Assembly: GCF_003692965.1 (NCBI RefSeq) | Contig: NZ_REHC01000005.1 | Span: 1 to 60,686, forward strand | Reading direction: 5' to 3' | DNA from: Lactobacillus sp. ESL0246 | GTDB lineage: Bacteria; Bacillota; Bacilli; Lactobacillales; Lactobacillaceae | DNA: 60,686 nucleotides | In this document: positions 6,991-14,832 of the stretch, in pieces | Layout of the letters: every line of letters starts with the position of its first letter | Position numbering within the stretch: the first letter of the stretch is position 1 | Made by a program: the position numbers and the translations under genes | The notes under the pieces: model-generated | Told to the model about the DNA's origin: nothing | Database searches by the model: none | Seen by the model: only the letters and a program-made list of their open reading frames with translations

Positions 6991-7755
6991 ATGAATAATT
7001 TAATTATTCGAGCTGATGATCTTGGTTATTCTAAAGGAGTCAATTATGGTATTTATGAAAGTATAAAAAATGGCATAATTAACAATGTTGGTGTGATGGT
7101 CAATATGGCAGATACGAAGCATGGATTAAATTTATTAAAGGACTTTGATATTGATATTGGTATGCATACAGTAATTTGTGCAGGTAAGCCAATTAGTGAC
7201 CCTAACTTAATACCCAGTTTAGTTACTGAAGATGGTTATTTTAAAGCTTCCAAGACTTATCGACAAACTGATCATGATTTGGTTAATTTAGATGAAGTTG
7301 TTATTGAAATTGAAGCACAATATCAATACTTTTTAAAACTTGTTGGTAAAAAACCGGCCTATTTTGAGGCACATGCTGTTTATAGTAATAATCTATTGAA
7401 AGGTTTGAAAATAGTAGCTGATAAATACGATTTGCCTTTACTTCCATTTGATCTAAATTTGGATCCAGTTAAATTTAAAAAGAATACTACGATTACAAGT
7501 TTTATGGATAGTATGAAGCCTAATTATAATCCGTATACCACTTTTAATAATGCAATTAATTTTGCTAAAAATTGTCCGACTAATAATGTACCAATGATGG
7601 TATGTCATCCTGGATTTTTAGACCAAAGTATTTTAAATCAATCTAGTTTAACGTTACCACGTCCACAAGAAGTTGCTTTTTTGTGTGATTCGAAGACTCG
7701 TTTTCAAGTTATTGACAAAAACATTCATTTAGTCAGATATTCAGAATTAAGTTAA
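6991..7755 (+). CDS. chbG: YdjC/ChbG-family carbohydrate deacetylase
   Basis: The 254-aa protein matches the YdjC fold: an N-terminal RADDLGY with metal ligands D9/D10, GMHT with H59, EAH with H128, and a C-terminal MVCHPGF. Characterised ChbG removes an acetyl group from chitobiose or chitotriose phosphate before hydrolysis. The usual D-S-H-H-H segment is E-A-H-A-V here, so one His of the common pattern is missing. The gene starts 12 bases after the EIIBC stop behind AAGGAGG and is last in the operon. A phospho-glycosidase is not present in the operon, so the pathway is incomplete locally. Confidence 0.75.
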   Translation: MNNLIIRADDLGYSKGVNYGIYESIKNGIINNVGVMVNMADTKHGLNLLKDFDIDIGMHTVICAGKPISDPNLIPSLVTEDGYFKASKTYRQTDHDLVNLDEVVIEIEAQYQYFLKLVGKKPAYFEAHAVYSNNLLKGLKIVADKYDLPLLPFDLNLDPVKFKKNTTITSFMDSMKPNYNPYTTFNNAINFAKNCPTNNVPMMVCHPGFLDQSILNQSSLTLPRPQEVAFLCDSKTRFQVIDKNIHLVRYSELS

Positions 7756-7813
7756 ACTCAGAATATTAATTAGGGGTCACGTCAGTATTTAGGAAATAAT
7801 TTTTATAATCATT

Positions 7814-7863
7814 AAGTACTCTATTATTGTTAAGTATAGCAATTAATAATAGAGTGCTTTTTT
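7814..7863 (+). terminator. Rho-independent terminator of the PTS operon
   Basis: AAGTACTCTATTATT pairs with AATAATAGAGTGCTT (one G-U pair), followed by a T-tract. Confidence 0.8.
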
Positions 7864-7960
7864 GCTTTAACCTCATCTATCTATAATAAAAATAAATCAA
7901 CCTGTATACACTTTAATTCAATTTGAAAATATTAGTTAATATACGAATTGTTTAAACACA

Positions 7961-8024
7961 AGTTAGATTATATCTATTGAGCTTAATTATGATAGGTGTT
8001 GGACTTAAAATTACAATTTTCGAT
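7961..8024 (+). repeat. solo IS30-type right end (copy C, diverged)
   Basis: GTGTTGGACTTAAAATTAC at 7996 is a diverged copy of the IS end at 110, and 7961-7977 is a diverged copy of the transposase 3' coding bases. Spacing between the two blocks equals that of copy B. The outer end faces right. Together with copy B it frames the PTS operon as an inverted pair. Confidence 0.55.
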
Positions 8025-8215
8025 TTTAAAATGGTCGTTAGAATATTGATTTGAATTTTATAGTTAGGATTGCTAATTTAAAAATTCATACTGTATCAAA
8101 TATCTAGCAGATTGTTTATTTAGCTGAAAATGTAAAAGTTTTCAGTTTAAAACGTGTAACAAGTTTCATTTTATTCGGCTTATTATTTAACTGAGAGTTA
8201 GAAGTAGGTGAGAAT
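8025..8215. other. short AT-rich spacer
   Basis: Together with the terminator and the IS relic, this fills the 460-base gap between the ChbG homologue and the next gene remnant. No ORF is supported. A weak GTAGGTGAG ribosome site precedes the ATG at 8216. Confidence 0.4.
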
Positions 8216-8631
8216 ATGATGTTGTATCACGAATATTTGTTGTTGAAGATGTTGACAGATTCAAATTCATTATTGAGTATTAGTCAAATTGTTGAACAGT
8301 TGAAAATAACGCAAAGGACAGCCTACTTATCAATTAGTGGCGTAAATGAATGGCTTGAATCACGCGATTTAAACAAGATTATGACTGTAAGAAATCATGG
8401 CTATTATGTACAACTTTTCCACCGTGTGGGTGATGAGGATGACGACGATGCCCAAAAGATAAGATCGATTGGTAATGGTAAAGTAATTAGCGACAAGAAG
8501 TACAACAGTTAATGTTTTTATCAGAGCGAACTCATTTGAGCTTGTTTTTTGTTAATTATCTTTCGCAAACAAAATATTTGTGCTATTATTTTTCTTGGTT
8601 AAATGATAGTAGAAGGGAGTTAGTAAGATGA
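8216..8631 (+). pseudogene. truncated PRD-type transcription regulator
   Basis: The first 65 codons encode an N-terminal helix-turn-helix of the Mga/BglG-type PRD regulators (LSISQIVEQLKITQRTAYLS, then a wing MTVRNHGYYV). The frame then degenerates into an Asp-rich tail and stops at 8510-8512. In another frame the sequence QEVQQLMFLSERTHLSLFF carries on to a stop at 8629-8631, consistent with the second HTH segment of such regulators after a frameshift around 8440-8495. The PRD and EII-like domains, several hundred residues in family members, are absent. It is therefore a decayed regulator, possibly of a lost PTS. Confidence 0.55.
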
Positions 8632-8756
8632 AAAATTTGGTCGGTTTAAAAACAATTTTTTCATTACTAACTTTTACTTTTATCCAAGTCATACAATCGT
8701 TTTTATTTTTAATTGTTGGATTCAATAAAAGACTTAATTTTTCACTTTCGTGTTAA
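8628..8756 (+). CDS. possible 42-aa hydrophobic peptide / leader ORF
   Basis: ATG 8628 follows a good ribosome site (AAGGGAG, 8-base spacing) and opens 42 codons: a basic N-terminus, a strongly hydrophobic middle (FSLLTFTFIQVIQSFLFLIV) and a short tail. The last ten codons lie inside the left arm and loop of the terminator at 8727-8770. That layout is seen with leader peptides but also arises by chance. The ATG overlaps the stop of the regulator remnant (ATGA). I do not recognise the peptide. Confidence 0.3.
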   Translation: MKNLVGLKTIFSLLTFTFIQVIQSFLFLIVGFNKRLNFSLSC

Positions 8757-8774
8757 ACATTAAGTCTTTTTTAT
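8727..8774 (+). terminator. strong terminator upstream of the PhnD-like gene
   Basis: AAAAGACTTAAT pairs perfectly with ATTAAGTCTTTT across a 20-base loop and is followed by T-rich sequence. It sits only 33 bases before the PhnD-like ATG, so either that gene has its own promoter within or just before the hairpin, or the hairpin is an attenuator. Confidence 0.75.
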
Positions 8775-8807
8775 TGGTCAATTTTTTGCAAAACTCGGGA
8801 GGAAATT

Positions 8808-9737
8808 ATGTCAAAAATAAGAAAAGTGCTCGTCACTATAGTTGCGATGCTCAGCGTGGTTGCCTTAGCAGGTTGTTCGAATTCAAACAAGAAAGAGAAC
8901 GCAAGTGGCACACCCAAGTCATTGAACGTTCAATTCGTGCCAAGTGTTGCAGCCGACAAGATGGAAGGTCAGGCTAAGCCGATTGAAAAAATGCTTTCAA
9001 AGCGCCTCGGCATCCCAGTTCATGTTACCGTGTCGACTGATTATAATGCGGTCATCGAAGCAATGAAATCTAAGAAGGTTGATGCAGGCTTCTTGCCAGC
9101 CGACGCTTACGTGCAAGCACATAAGCAAGGTGCAGCTGATGTTTTATTGCAATCTGAACGCTATGGCTTGAAAGCGCCGGAAGGTACTTGGACTAATAAG
9201 TTAGTGCATACTTTGCGCTCAGAAATCTTAGTTAGAAAAGGTTCGCCAATCAAGAGCTGGAAGGATCTGAAGGGTAAATCAATTTCAATTCAGAACCCAA
9301 CTTCGACCACGGGTTATATCTTCCCAGTAGCAGAATTGAAACAAAAAGGATTTGACATTAAGCGTAATTGTAAGTTGGTCACAGTTACCGGACATGACCA
9401 AGGCGTGCTTAATGTCTTAAATAAGGATACCGATGCCGCGTTTGTTTTTGAAGATGCGCGTAATAATGTTTTGAAAGATAATCCGAAGATTAAGTCACAA
9501 GTTATTCCAATTTATTACACGCGTCCGGTTCCTAATGACACGATTTCGGTTGTACCAGGTATGTCCAAGTCTTTTCGTGAAAAATTGGCTAACGCCTTCA
9601 TAGAAATTGGTAAGTCTAAGGAGGGTAGAAAAGTGATTGAGAGCGTTTATGATCAAGAGGGCTACATTCGAGCTAAGGACAGCGACTATAATATAGTTCG
9701 TAAGTACCAAAAAATTGCCGAAGAAGTCAAAAATTAG
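8808..9737 (+). CDS. phnD: PhnD-like phosphate/phosphonate ABC substrate-binding lipoprotein
   Basis: The 309-aa protein has a lipoprotein signal peptide with lipobox LAGC (Cys23) and a two-lobed periplasmic-binding fold of the PhnD/PtxB type (VEFVPS-like start LNVQFVPS, GFLPADAYV, DLKGKSISIQNPTSTTGY, DAAFVFEDAR, PVPNDTI). It would capture phosphonate, phosphite or a related anion at the cell surface. Normally it is followed by ATPase (phnC) and permease (phnE) genes; here a terminator and an unrelated lacR gene follow, so it is an orphan. Codon use is visibly more GC-rich than the neighbouring genes. The start has a GGAGG site. Confidence 0.85.
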   Translation: MSKIRKVLVTIVAMLSVVALAGCSNSNKKENASGTPKSLNVQFVPSVAADKMEGQAKPIEKMLSKRLGIPVHVTVSTDYNAVIEAMKSKKVDAGFLPADAYVQAHKQGAADVLLQSERYGLKAPEGTWTNKLVHTLRSEILVRKGSPIKSWKDLKGKSISIQNPTSTTGYIFPVAELKQKGFDIKRNCKLVTVTGHDQGVLNVLNKDTDAAFVFEDARNNVLKDNPKIKSQVIPIYYTRPVPNDTISVVPGMSKSFREKLANAFIEIGKSKEGRKVIESVYDQEGYIRAKDSDYNIVRKYQKIAEEVKN

Positions 9738-9759
9738 TTAGGTTGTATGCAATATTGAC

Positions 9760-9794
9760 AAAGCTAGTTTGGTGAAAATCAGGCTAGTTTTTTG
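9760..9794 (+). terminator. terminator after phnD
   Basis: A 12-bp stem, AAAGCTAGTTTG/CAGGCTAGTTTT (with G-U pairs), is followed by a T-tract. Confidence 0.75.
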
Positions 9795-9908
9795 TTTGTA
9801 AACTAATTTCGTGTAAGACAAATGTAAGATAAAGTAATGGTATATTTTTGTAAATATTCGTTTTTACCTATTAAAAAGTTTGAAAATGCATTATATTTTT
9901 ACTTAAGG

Positions 9909-9927
9909 TAAACAAAATTAAACAAAT
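9909..9927 (+). promoter_or_regulatory. LacR operator-like repeat 1
   Basis: TAAACAAAATTAAACAAAT closely resembles the repeats at 9980 and 12043. The AAACAAAAT-R-AAACA pattern fits DeoR-family LacR operators. The 9738-10053 gap otherwise holds only the phnD terminator and the lacR promoter. Confidence 0.45.
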
Positions 9928-9975
9928 GTAGTAACCACTACTAGTCTTCTTATGTTTATCAAACATGTTCAAACA

Positions 9976-10003
9976 TTGACAAACAAAATAGAACAATTAT
10001 ACT
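9976..10003 (+). promoter_or_regulatory. lacRAB promoter with overlapping operator
   Basis: -35 TTGACA (9976-9981), a 16-base spacer and -10 TATACT (9998-10003) are present. The spacer is occupied by CAAACAAAATAGAACAATT (9980-9998), which matches the repeat at 12043 at 16 of 19 positions. This indicates repression of lacR-lacA-lacB by LacR itself. Confidence 0.6.
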
Positions 10004-10053
10004 AAAAGATGAACTAAGTTAGTTGCTTAATCTAGTTTAAAAAGTAGGTAACC

Positions 10054-10809
10054 ATGTTAAAAAGTGAAAGATTAAAGACAATTTTACAGATAGTAAACAC
10101 GCAAAAGTTTGTAACAGTCGATGAATTGGCTCAAGCACTCAAGGTGTCTGATATGACAATCAGGCGGGATCTAAATGAATTGCATAAGTCCAACAAGATT
10201 ATGCGTATTCACGGTGGCGCGCAGCTTTTGTCAGACCAAAGCCGTATTGAAAAAAGTTACAAACAAAAAAGAGAGATTCATAGTAAGGAAAAGATTGAAG
10301 TTGCCAAGCGCGCCTGCAATCTAATTCATGAAAATGATTCAATTTATGTTGGTCCGGGCACTACTTTAGAATTAATGGTTGCTAACCTTAAAGTTAAGCA
10401 TCTAAGGATAGTGACTAATTCACTGCCAGTTTTTGAAGTGGCTAAAAACAGTCCTAATAATTATGATCTGATCATGATTGGTGGTTCTTATCGGAGAATC
10501 AGTGGTGCTTTTTTAGGAGCTCTTGCTAATAGTGAACTTGCAACAATGTCTTTTTCAGTCGGCTTTGTAGGTGTTAATGGCATTAAAGATACTTCTATGA
10601 CAACAGCTAACTTAGAAGAGGGTCAAACCGAAGGAATCGGATTGGATCATTCACAAATTAAATTGATAGTGGCTGATTATTCTAAATTGGATCACAGCGA
10701 TTTTCATCAATTTTATGACTTGCGCAATGTTGATGGTTTGATTACTAATCGTGGTATCGATCCTGAATTGGAAAAACATTATAGTCAATTTACAACTATT
10801 TATAAGTAG
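10054..10809 (+). CDS. lacR: LacR, DeoR-family repressor of tagatose-6-phosphate pathway genes
   Basis: The 251-aa regulator has an N-terminal winged HTH (residues 1-57; [20 protein letters not shown] is the DeoR signature) and a C-terminal sugar-phosphate sensor domain ([27 protein letters not shown]). It is first in an operon with lacA (23 bases on) and lacB. In characterised lactic acid bacteria LacR is released by tagatose 6-phosphate. The operator-like repeats before lacR and before the galactitol-type PTS genes suggest it controls both units. Confidence 0.85.
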   Translation: MLKSERLKTILQIVNTQKFVTVDELAQALKVSDMTIRRDLNELHKSNKIMRIHGGAQLLSDQSRIEKSYKQKREIHSKEKIEVAKRACNLIHENDSIYVGPGTTLELMVANLKVKHLRIVTNSLPVFEVAKNSPNNYDLIMIGGSYRRISGAFLGALANSELATMSFSVGFVGVNGIKDTSMTTANLEEGQTEGIGLDHSQIKLIVADYSKLDHSDFHQFYDLRNVDGLITNRGIDPELEKHYSQFTTIYK

Positions 10810-10832
10810 TTGTTTTGAGAGGAGTTTTAGCT

Positions 10833-11261
10833 ATGAAAGTTGTTATTGGTAGCAATCAAGCTGGCTTTGACTTAAAGGAAAAAGTCAAGCAGTACTTGGA
10901 GGATCACAATTATGAGGTCTTGGACGTTACACCAAAAGCAGCAGCAGATTTTGTTGAATCTAGTTTGCTTGTTACACGTGAAGTGCTGAATAACGGTATT
11001 AAAAAAGCCATCATGTTTGATGAATATGGTGTAGGATCAGCAATGGCCTCTAACAAGGTCAAAGGGATGGTCACTGCAAATGTAAACGAGGAAAGAACTG
11101 CTCACATGACAGCAATGCACAATGGTGCTAAGGCGATCGCTTTGGGTAGTGGTATTGTTGGTGAAAAGTTAGCTTATTCGATTGTGCAGCACTATCTTGA
11201 TACTGACTATGCTGGCGGACGGCATCAAATTCGACTAAATATGTTAGAAGAAATGATCTAA
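10833..11261 (+). CDS. lacA: galactose-6-phosphate isomerase subunit LacA
   Basis: The 142-aa RpiB/LacAB-family subunit begins [16 protein letters not shown] at ATG 10833, preceded by AGAGGAG; an upstream in-frame start would add six residues but has no site. The length equals the usual 142 aa. LacA lacks the catalytic Cys (here FDEYGVGS replaces CGTGIG) and works as a heteromer with LacB, isomerising galactose 6-phosphate to tagatose 6-phosphate in the cytoplasm. Confidence 0.9.
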   Translation: MKVVIGSNQAGFDLKEKVKQYLEDHNYEVLDVTPKAAADFVESSLLVTREVLNNGIKKAIMFDEYGVGSAMASNKVKGMVTANVNEERTAHMTAMHNGAKAIALGSGIVGEKLAYSIVQHYLDTDYAGGRHQIRLNMLEEMI

Positions 11262-11274
11262 AGGAGGGCTAGAA

Positions 11275-11850
11275 ATGTTAGATAATGATCGACCACAACC
11301 AGAATTTGTTGATCCTAAAATTGATAAGCATATGGTGATTGCCTTGGGTAATGACCATATTGTGACTGCCGTAAAAATGGCAATTTCTGATCATCTTAAG
11401 GATGAAGGCTATCGTGTAATTGATGAGGGTACACATGACAACACACGAACCCACTATCCAATGTATGGTAAGCGTGTGGCAGAGGATGTTGCTGATAGTC
11501 GCGCTGATCTTGGCATCGTTCTTTGCGGAACGGGCATCGGTATTTCAACGGCTGCTGATAAAAATGAGGGCATTCGAGCAGCGATGGTTGGCGACGCTAC
11601 CCAAGCTGAATATGCCCGCCGTGAATTAAATGCAAATGTTATTGGCTTCGGCGGTATTGTGCTTGGACGTGATTTCATTTTTGATATTGTAGATTCATTT
11701 TTGAACGCTAAGTATGCCCCAACTGACGATAACCGCAAATTAATTACCAAAATTGATGGTATTGCAAAGCCAAATCCTGATCAAAAGGATAATGTTCACT
11801 TCTTTGATGAAGAAAATAAGAAGTGGGCCGAAGGCGTATACCACGACTAA
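11275..11850 (+). CDS. lacB: galactose-6-phosphate isomerase subunit LacB
   Basis: The catalytic subunit has the active-site Cys84 in [10 protein letters not shown] and the acid/base and phosphate-binding residues of the RpiB fold. It is 191 aa against the usual 171-172 because of a 19-residue N-terminal extension ([19 protein letters not shown]) before the usual MVIALGNDH. The ribosome site AAAGGAGGG is placed for the upstream ATG 11275, so the extension is probably real. It forms the isomerase with LacA, encoded 13 bases upstream. Confidence 0.9.
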   Translation: MLDNDRPQPEFVDPKIDKHMVIALGNDHIVTAVKMAISDHLKDEGYRVIDEGTHDNTRTHYPMYGKRVAEDVADSRADLGIVLCGTGIGISTAADKNEGIRAAMVGDATQAEYARRELNANVIGFGGIVLGRDFIFDIVDSFLNAKYAPTDDNRKLITKIDGIAKPNPDQKDNVHFFDEENKKWAEGVYHD

Positions 11851-11885
11851 TAAAAGTAAATAAAAAACAAAATTTAATCGCACAC

Positions 11886-11921
11886 AAAAGTCCATGGTCA
11901 AACAGAATCATGGGCTTTTTT
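11886..11921 (+). terminator. terminator of lacRAB
   Basis: AAAAGTCCATG pairs with CATGGGCTTTT (one G-U pair) and is followed by Ts. Confidence 0.75.
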
Positions 11922-12000
11922 AATTAAAGCGGTAAAGTTAAGCAAACCACTAACTCATGAAGTTTTTGACATTCTTATTTACTGAAATTTGTAAAATTTG

Positions 12001-12061
12001 TTGCAATTTTGAATCCGATTACATATAATAGCAATAGACAAGCAAACAAAATAAAACATTT
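12001..12061 (+). promoter_or_regulatory. promoter and LacR operator of the galactitol-type PTS operon
   Basis: -35 TTGCAA (12001-12006), a 17-base spacer and -10 TATAAT (12024-12029) are present. Downstream, CAAACAAAATAAAACATTT (12043-12061) repeats the sequence in the lacR promoter, and a partial copy (CAAACAAAAACG) follows. The placement after the -10 fits a repressor road-block by LacR. Confidence 0.55.
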
Positions 12062-12110
12062 TCAAACAAAAACGAAAGTGCTTGCCTAGTATGGAAAAGG
12101 AGTCTGAGCT

Positions 12111-12596
12111 GTGAAAGTAGATAGCTTGTTTTCACCAAAAGCTGTATTTGTCAGCGATGCGATTGATTCAACCGCGGTTTTAAAGGAAGTTTCAGAGAAT
12201 TTGCTGCAACAAGATCTTGTTAAGGCTGATTTCTTTACTGAAATCGCCAAACGAGAGGCCGATTACCCGACTGGAATTGACACGTCACCGATTGCAAAAG
12301 AACTGCCTAATATTGCAGTACCGCACACTGAAGGGGAATTTGTTAATACGCGTTTAGTAATTCCGGTTGCCTTGAAGTCGACGGTTGGATTTAAAAATAT
12401 GATTGCGCCTGATCAAGAATTACCAGTGAAATTCTTATTTATGATTTTAAATAATGATCCGGAAGGACAGGCAAATATCTTGGCACAAATCATGGACTTT
12501 CTTCGACTTACGTCTGTTTCAAAACTACAAGAGTTATTCAGTCTTACTGACCCTGATAAAATTTATCAGTTTTTAAGTGAGTATTTTAAGCAATAG
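12111..12596 (+). CDS. gatA: PTS EIIA, galactitol/fructose family
   Basis: The 161-aa cytoplasmic EIIA of the mannitol-fructose superfamily has the phospho-His at H72 (IAVPHTE). The start is GTG at 12111, 8 bases after AAAAGGAG. It is first of four co-directional genes that encode the separate A, B and C components of a galactitol-type PTS. A galactitol-1-phosphate dehydrogenase gene is absent, while lacAB lie just upstream. The likely substrate is therefore galactose, imported as galactose 6-phosphate, as reported for Gat-type systems in other lactic acid bacteria. Confidence 0.8.
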   Translation: MKVDSLFSPKAVFVSDAIDSTAVLKEVSENLLQQDLVKADFFTEIAKREADYPTGIDTSPIAKELPNIAVPHTEGEFVNTRLVIPVALKSTVGFKNMIAPDQELPVKFLFMILNNDPEGQANILAQIMDFLRLTSVSKLQELFSLTDPDKIYQFLSEYFKQ

Positions 12597-12607
12597 GGGG
12601 TATTTTT

Positions 12608-12922
12608 ATGAGTAGAGAAGTTAAATTTATTGCTGCATGTGGGGCAGGGGTTAACTCATCGCACCAAATTAAAGATGCAGTTGAGGAAGAAATGAAAAAG
12701 CGTGGCTATAACGTTAAGGTTGATGCTTACATGGTTAAAGATGTCAATGAGGAATTATTGTCACACTATGATGGCTACCTAACAATCGCCAAGACTGATC
12801 TTTCATTTACACCGAAGATTCCGCTGATTGATGCCGGTGCTATTTTGTACCGGATACCAACAATGGCCAAACCGGTTTATGACAATGTAGAAAAAGTAGT
12901 TAAGGAAATTAATGCAAAATAG
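12608..12922 (+). CDS. gatB: PTS EIIB, galactitol family
   Basis: The 104-aa protein has the P-loop-like phospho-Cys motif AACGAGVNSSH (Cys11) typical of EIIB-Gat. It receives phosphate from the EIIA encoded 11 bases upstream and phosphorylates sugar bound to EIIC. Confidence 0.85.
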   Translation: MSREVKFIAACGAGVNSSHQIKDAVEEEMKKRGYNVKVDAYMVKDVNEELLSHYDGYLTIAKTDLSFTPKIPLIDAGAILYRIPTMAKPVYDNVEKVVKEINAK

Positions 12923-12944
12923 TTTTATTTGAAAGGAACTAATA

Positions 12945-14363
12945 ATGAACGGAATAATTAATTTCGCTAATTCACTTTTTAAACCACTGATTGATATGGG
13001 TGCAGCCACGATAATGCTAATCGTGTTAACACTTATTGCTTTACTCTTTCGGGTTAAATTTTCTAAAGCGCTCGAAGGTGGTATGAAATTAGCGATTGCG
13101 ATTACGGCGATCGGTAATATTATGAATATGCTAACTACGGCATTTCAAAAACCAATGATGCAGTTTGTTAAGCACACTGGAATTCATATGGATATGCAGG
13201 ATATGGGTTGGGCACCATTAGCAACAATTACTTGGGGTTCGCCTTATACCCTTTTTTACCTCTTAGTATTAATCATTTTGAACGTTGTTTTACTAGTAAT
13301 GAACAAAACCAACACTTTGGATGTTGATATTTTTGACGTTTGGCATTTAGCCTTTATCGGTTTGTTCTGTGTTTATGTCGGAGCACCATTATGGCTTTCG
13401 ACTCTACTGGTTATTTTTATTGGAACAATGAAGATCATCAACTCTGATTTGATGAAACCAACTTTCAATGACTTACTTGATGCGCCTGAAGGTAACCCAA
13501 TGACGACCACGCACATGAATTATATGATGAACCCTATTATCATGGTCTTCAACAAGTTCTTTGATAAGTGTCTTCCGTGGCTTGATAAATTCGACTTTGA
13601 CTCAACTAAGTTGAATGAAAAAATTGGTTTCTGGGGCAGCAGATTTGCCATTGGTGTTTACCTTGGTGTCTTTGTTTCCTTACTTGCAGGCAATAACTTT
13701 GCCACTGAACAGGGATGGAAAGATATGTTTACGCTATCCTTTGTTGGTGGTTCATGTATTGAACTCTTCTCCGTTATTGGCTCATGGTTTATTGCTTCGG
13801 TTGAGCCGCTATCACAAGGAATTGCAGACTTCGCCACCAAGAAATTTTCCGGCAGGACATTTAACATTGGTCTTGACTGGCCATTTCTTGCTGGTCGGTC
13901 TGAAATCTGGGCAGCTGCCAATGTCTTGGCACCAATTATGATGCTTGAAGCAATGGTTTTGCCTGGTAACAGATTAATGCCACTCGGTGGTATTATTGCC
14001 ATGGGTGTAACGCCAGCTTTGTTAGTTGTTACTCGCGGTAAAATCATTCGGATGATTATTATCGGTACGGTTGAATTACCAATCTTCCTTTGGGCAGGCA
14101 CAATGGTTGGTCCATTTGTTACCAACATGGCTCACTCAGTTGGTGCAGCAATTCCGGCCCACACATTGGTTTCTGATACCACGATGGAAGGCCCAGTTGA
14201 AAAATTCTTGGCTTATCTAGTTGGTAATGCATGGAAGCAACACGGTATGTTCATTGTTTATGCAATTGCCGCTTTGGCAGTTTATCTTCTATTATTCTGG
14301 TGGTATGCACGTGAAATGAAGAAGAGGAATATAGAATATGCCGCAGCTGAAAAGCATAGTTAA
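12945..14363 (+). CDS. gatC: PTS EIIC, galactitol family
   Basis: The 472-aa membrane permease has about 10-12 hydrophobic segments and family motifs such as NTLDVDIFDVWH, GNNFATEQGW and GNRLMPLGGI. It is third in the operon, 22 bases after gatB with its own AAAGGAA site. It should carry galactose (less likely galactitol) through the membrane, delivering the 6-phosphate to LacAB. Confidence 0.88.
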   Translation: MNGIINFANSLFKPLIDMGAATIMLIVLTLIALLFRVKFSKALEGGMKLAIAITAIGNIMNMLTTAFQKPMMQFVKHTGIHMDMQDMGWAPLATITWGSPYTLFYLLVLIILNVVLLVMNKTNTLDVDIFDVWHLAFIGLFCVYVGAPLWLSTLLVIFIGTMKIINSDLMKPTFNDLLDAPEGNPMTTTHMNYMMNPIIMVFNKFFDKCLPWLDKFDFDSTKLNEKIGFWGSRFAIGVYLGVFVSLLAGNNFATEQGWKDMFTLSFVGGSCIELFSVIGSWFIASVEPLSQGIADFATKKFSGRTFNIGLDWPFLAGRSEIWAAANVLAPIMMLEAMVLPGNRLMPLGGIIAMGVTPALLVVTRGKIIRMIIIGTVELPIFLWAGTMVGPFVTNMAHSVGAAIPAHTLVSDTTMEGPVEKFLAYLVGNAWKQHGMFIVYAIAALAVYLLLFWWYAREMKKRNIEYAAAEKHS

Positions 14364-14392
14364 TTACAATGATTCTGGTAAGGATGATTTGA

Positions 14393-14629
14393 ATGAAAAA
14401 AGAAAAGGTTACACCAAAAGAAGTAGCTAGACGTAATGGACTTTTTATGTGGACTGTGTTTGTAATCGTAATTAATCTTGTGCAAGTACTTTTCAAAAAT
14501 TGGTTAACCAGTTTAGTTGCAATGGTGGGAACAATTTATGCATTGTATCGGGTAGTCGTTTATGATAACCCAAAAAATCGCCTCAGCCAAAAGTATTACG
14601 ATTGGCGCGGTAATAAAATAAATAAATAA
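14393..14629 (+). CDS. small membrane protein of unknown function
   Basis: The 78-aa protein has a basic N-terminus, two closely spaced hydrophobic helices (LFMWTVFVIVINLVQVLF and LTSLVAMVGTIYALYRVV) and a polar, basic tail. It follows gatC by 29 bases with its own ribosome site (AAGGAT) and precedes the operon terminator, so it is co-transcribed with the PTS. I do not recognise it. A PTS accessory role is only guilt by association. Confidence 0.65.
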   Translation: MKKEKVTPKEVARRNGLFMWTVFVIVINLVQVLFKNWLTSLVAMVGTIYALYRVVVYDNPKNRLSQKYYDWRGNKINK

Positions 14630-14639
14630 AATCATAACG

Positions 14640-14676
14640 AAGGTCAGTAAGGTGAACAATCTTACTGGTCTTTTTT
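14640..14676 (+). terminator. terminator of the galactitol-type PTS operon
   Basis: A 12-bp stem, AAGGTCAGTAAG/CTTACTGGTCTT (two G-U pairs), is followed by a run of Ts. Confidence 0.8.
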
Positions 14677-14760
14677 ATGACTAAAATGTTGCGAATGCTG
14701 TTAAAAGTGAGTGCATTTCAGATAAGTACTGATGAAAAGATAAAATAAGCTAAAATCAGA

Positions 14761-14815
14761 TTGCAATTAACCGCTTTCTTTGCTACACTCAAATCATAAG
14801 TGGTATCAACCAGTT
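14761..14815 (+). promoter_or_regulatory. promoter of gntR-agaS with candidate GntR operator
   Basis: -35 TTGCAA (14761-14766), a 17-base spacer and -10 TACACT (14784-14789) are present. Just downstream, AGTGGTATCAACCAGTT (14799-14815) is a near-palindrome whose reverse complement, AACTGGTTGATACC, matches AACTGGTTGGTACC inside the PTS promoter at 16821. This is a likely binding site of the GntR protein encoded next. Confidence 0.55.
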
Positions 14816-14832
14816 AGAAAGGAAGAAAGACA

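Noticed and set aside
12062..12085. cre-like sequence GAAAGTGCTTGCC before the galactitol-type PTS genes
   Set aside because: It lacks the central CG and has three mismatches to the consensus; too weak to call.
13658..14128. 156-codon frame opposite the EIIC gene
   Set aside because: An antisense shadow of gatC: Pro/Ser/Thr-rich, no ribosome site, and the sense frame is clearly coding.
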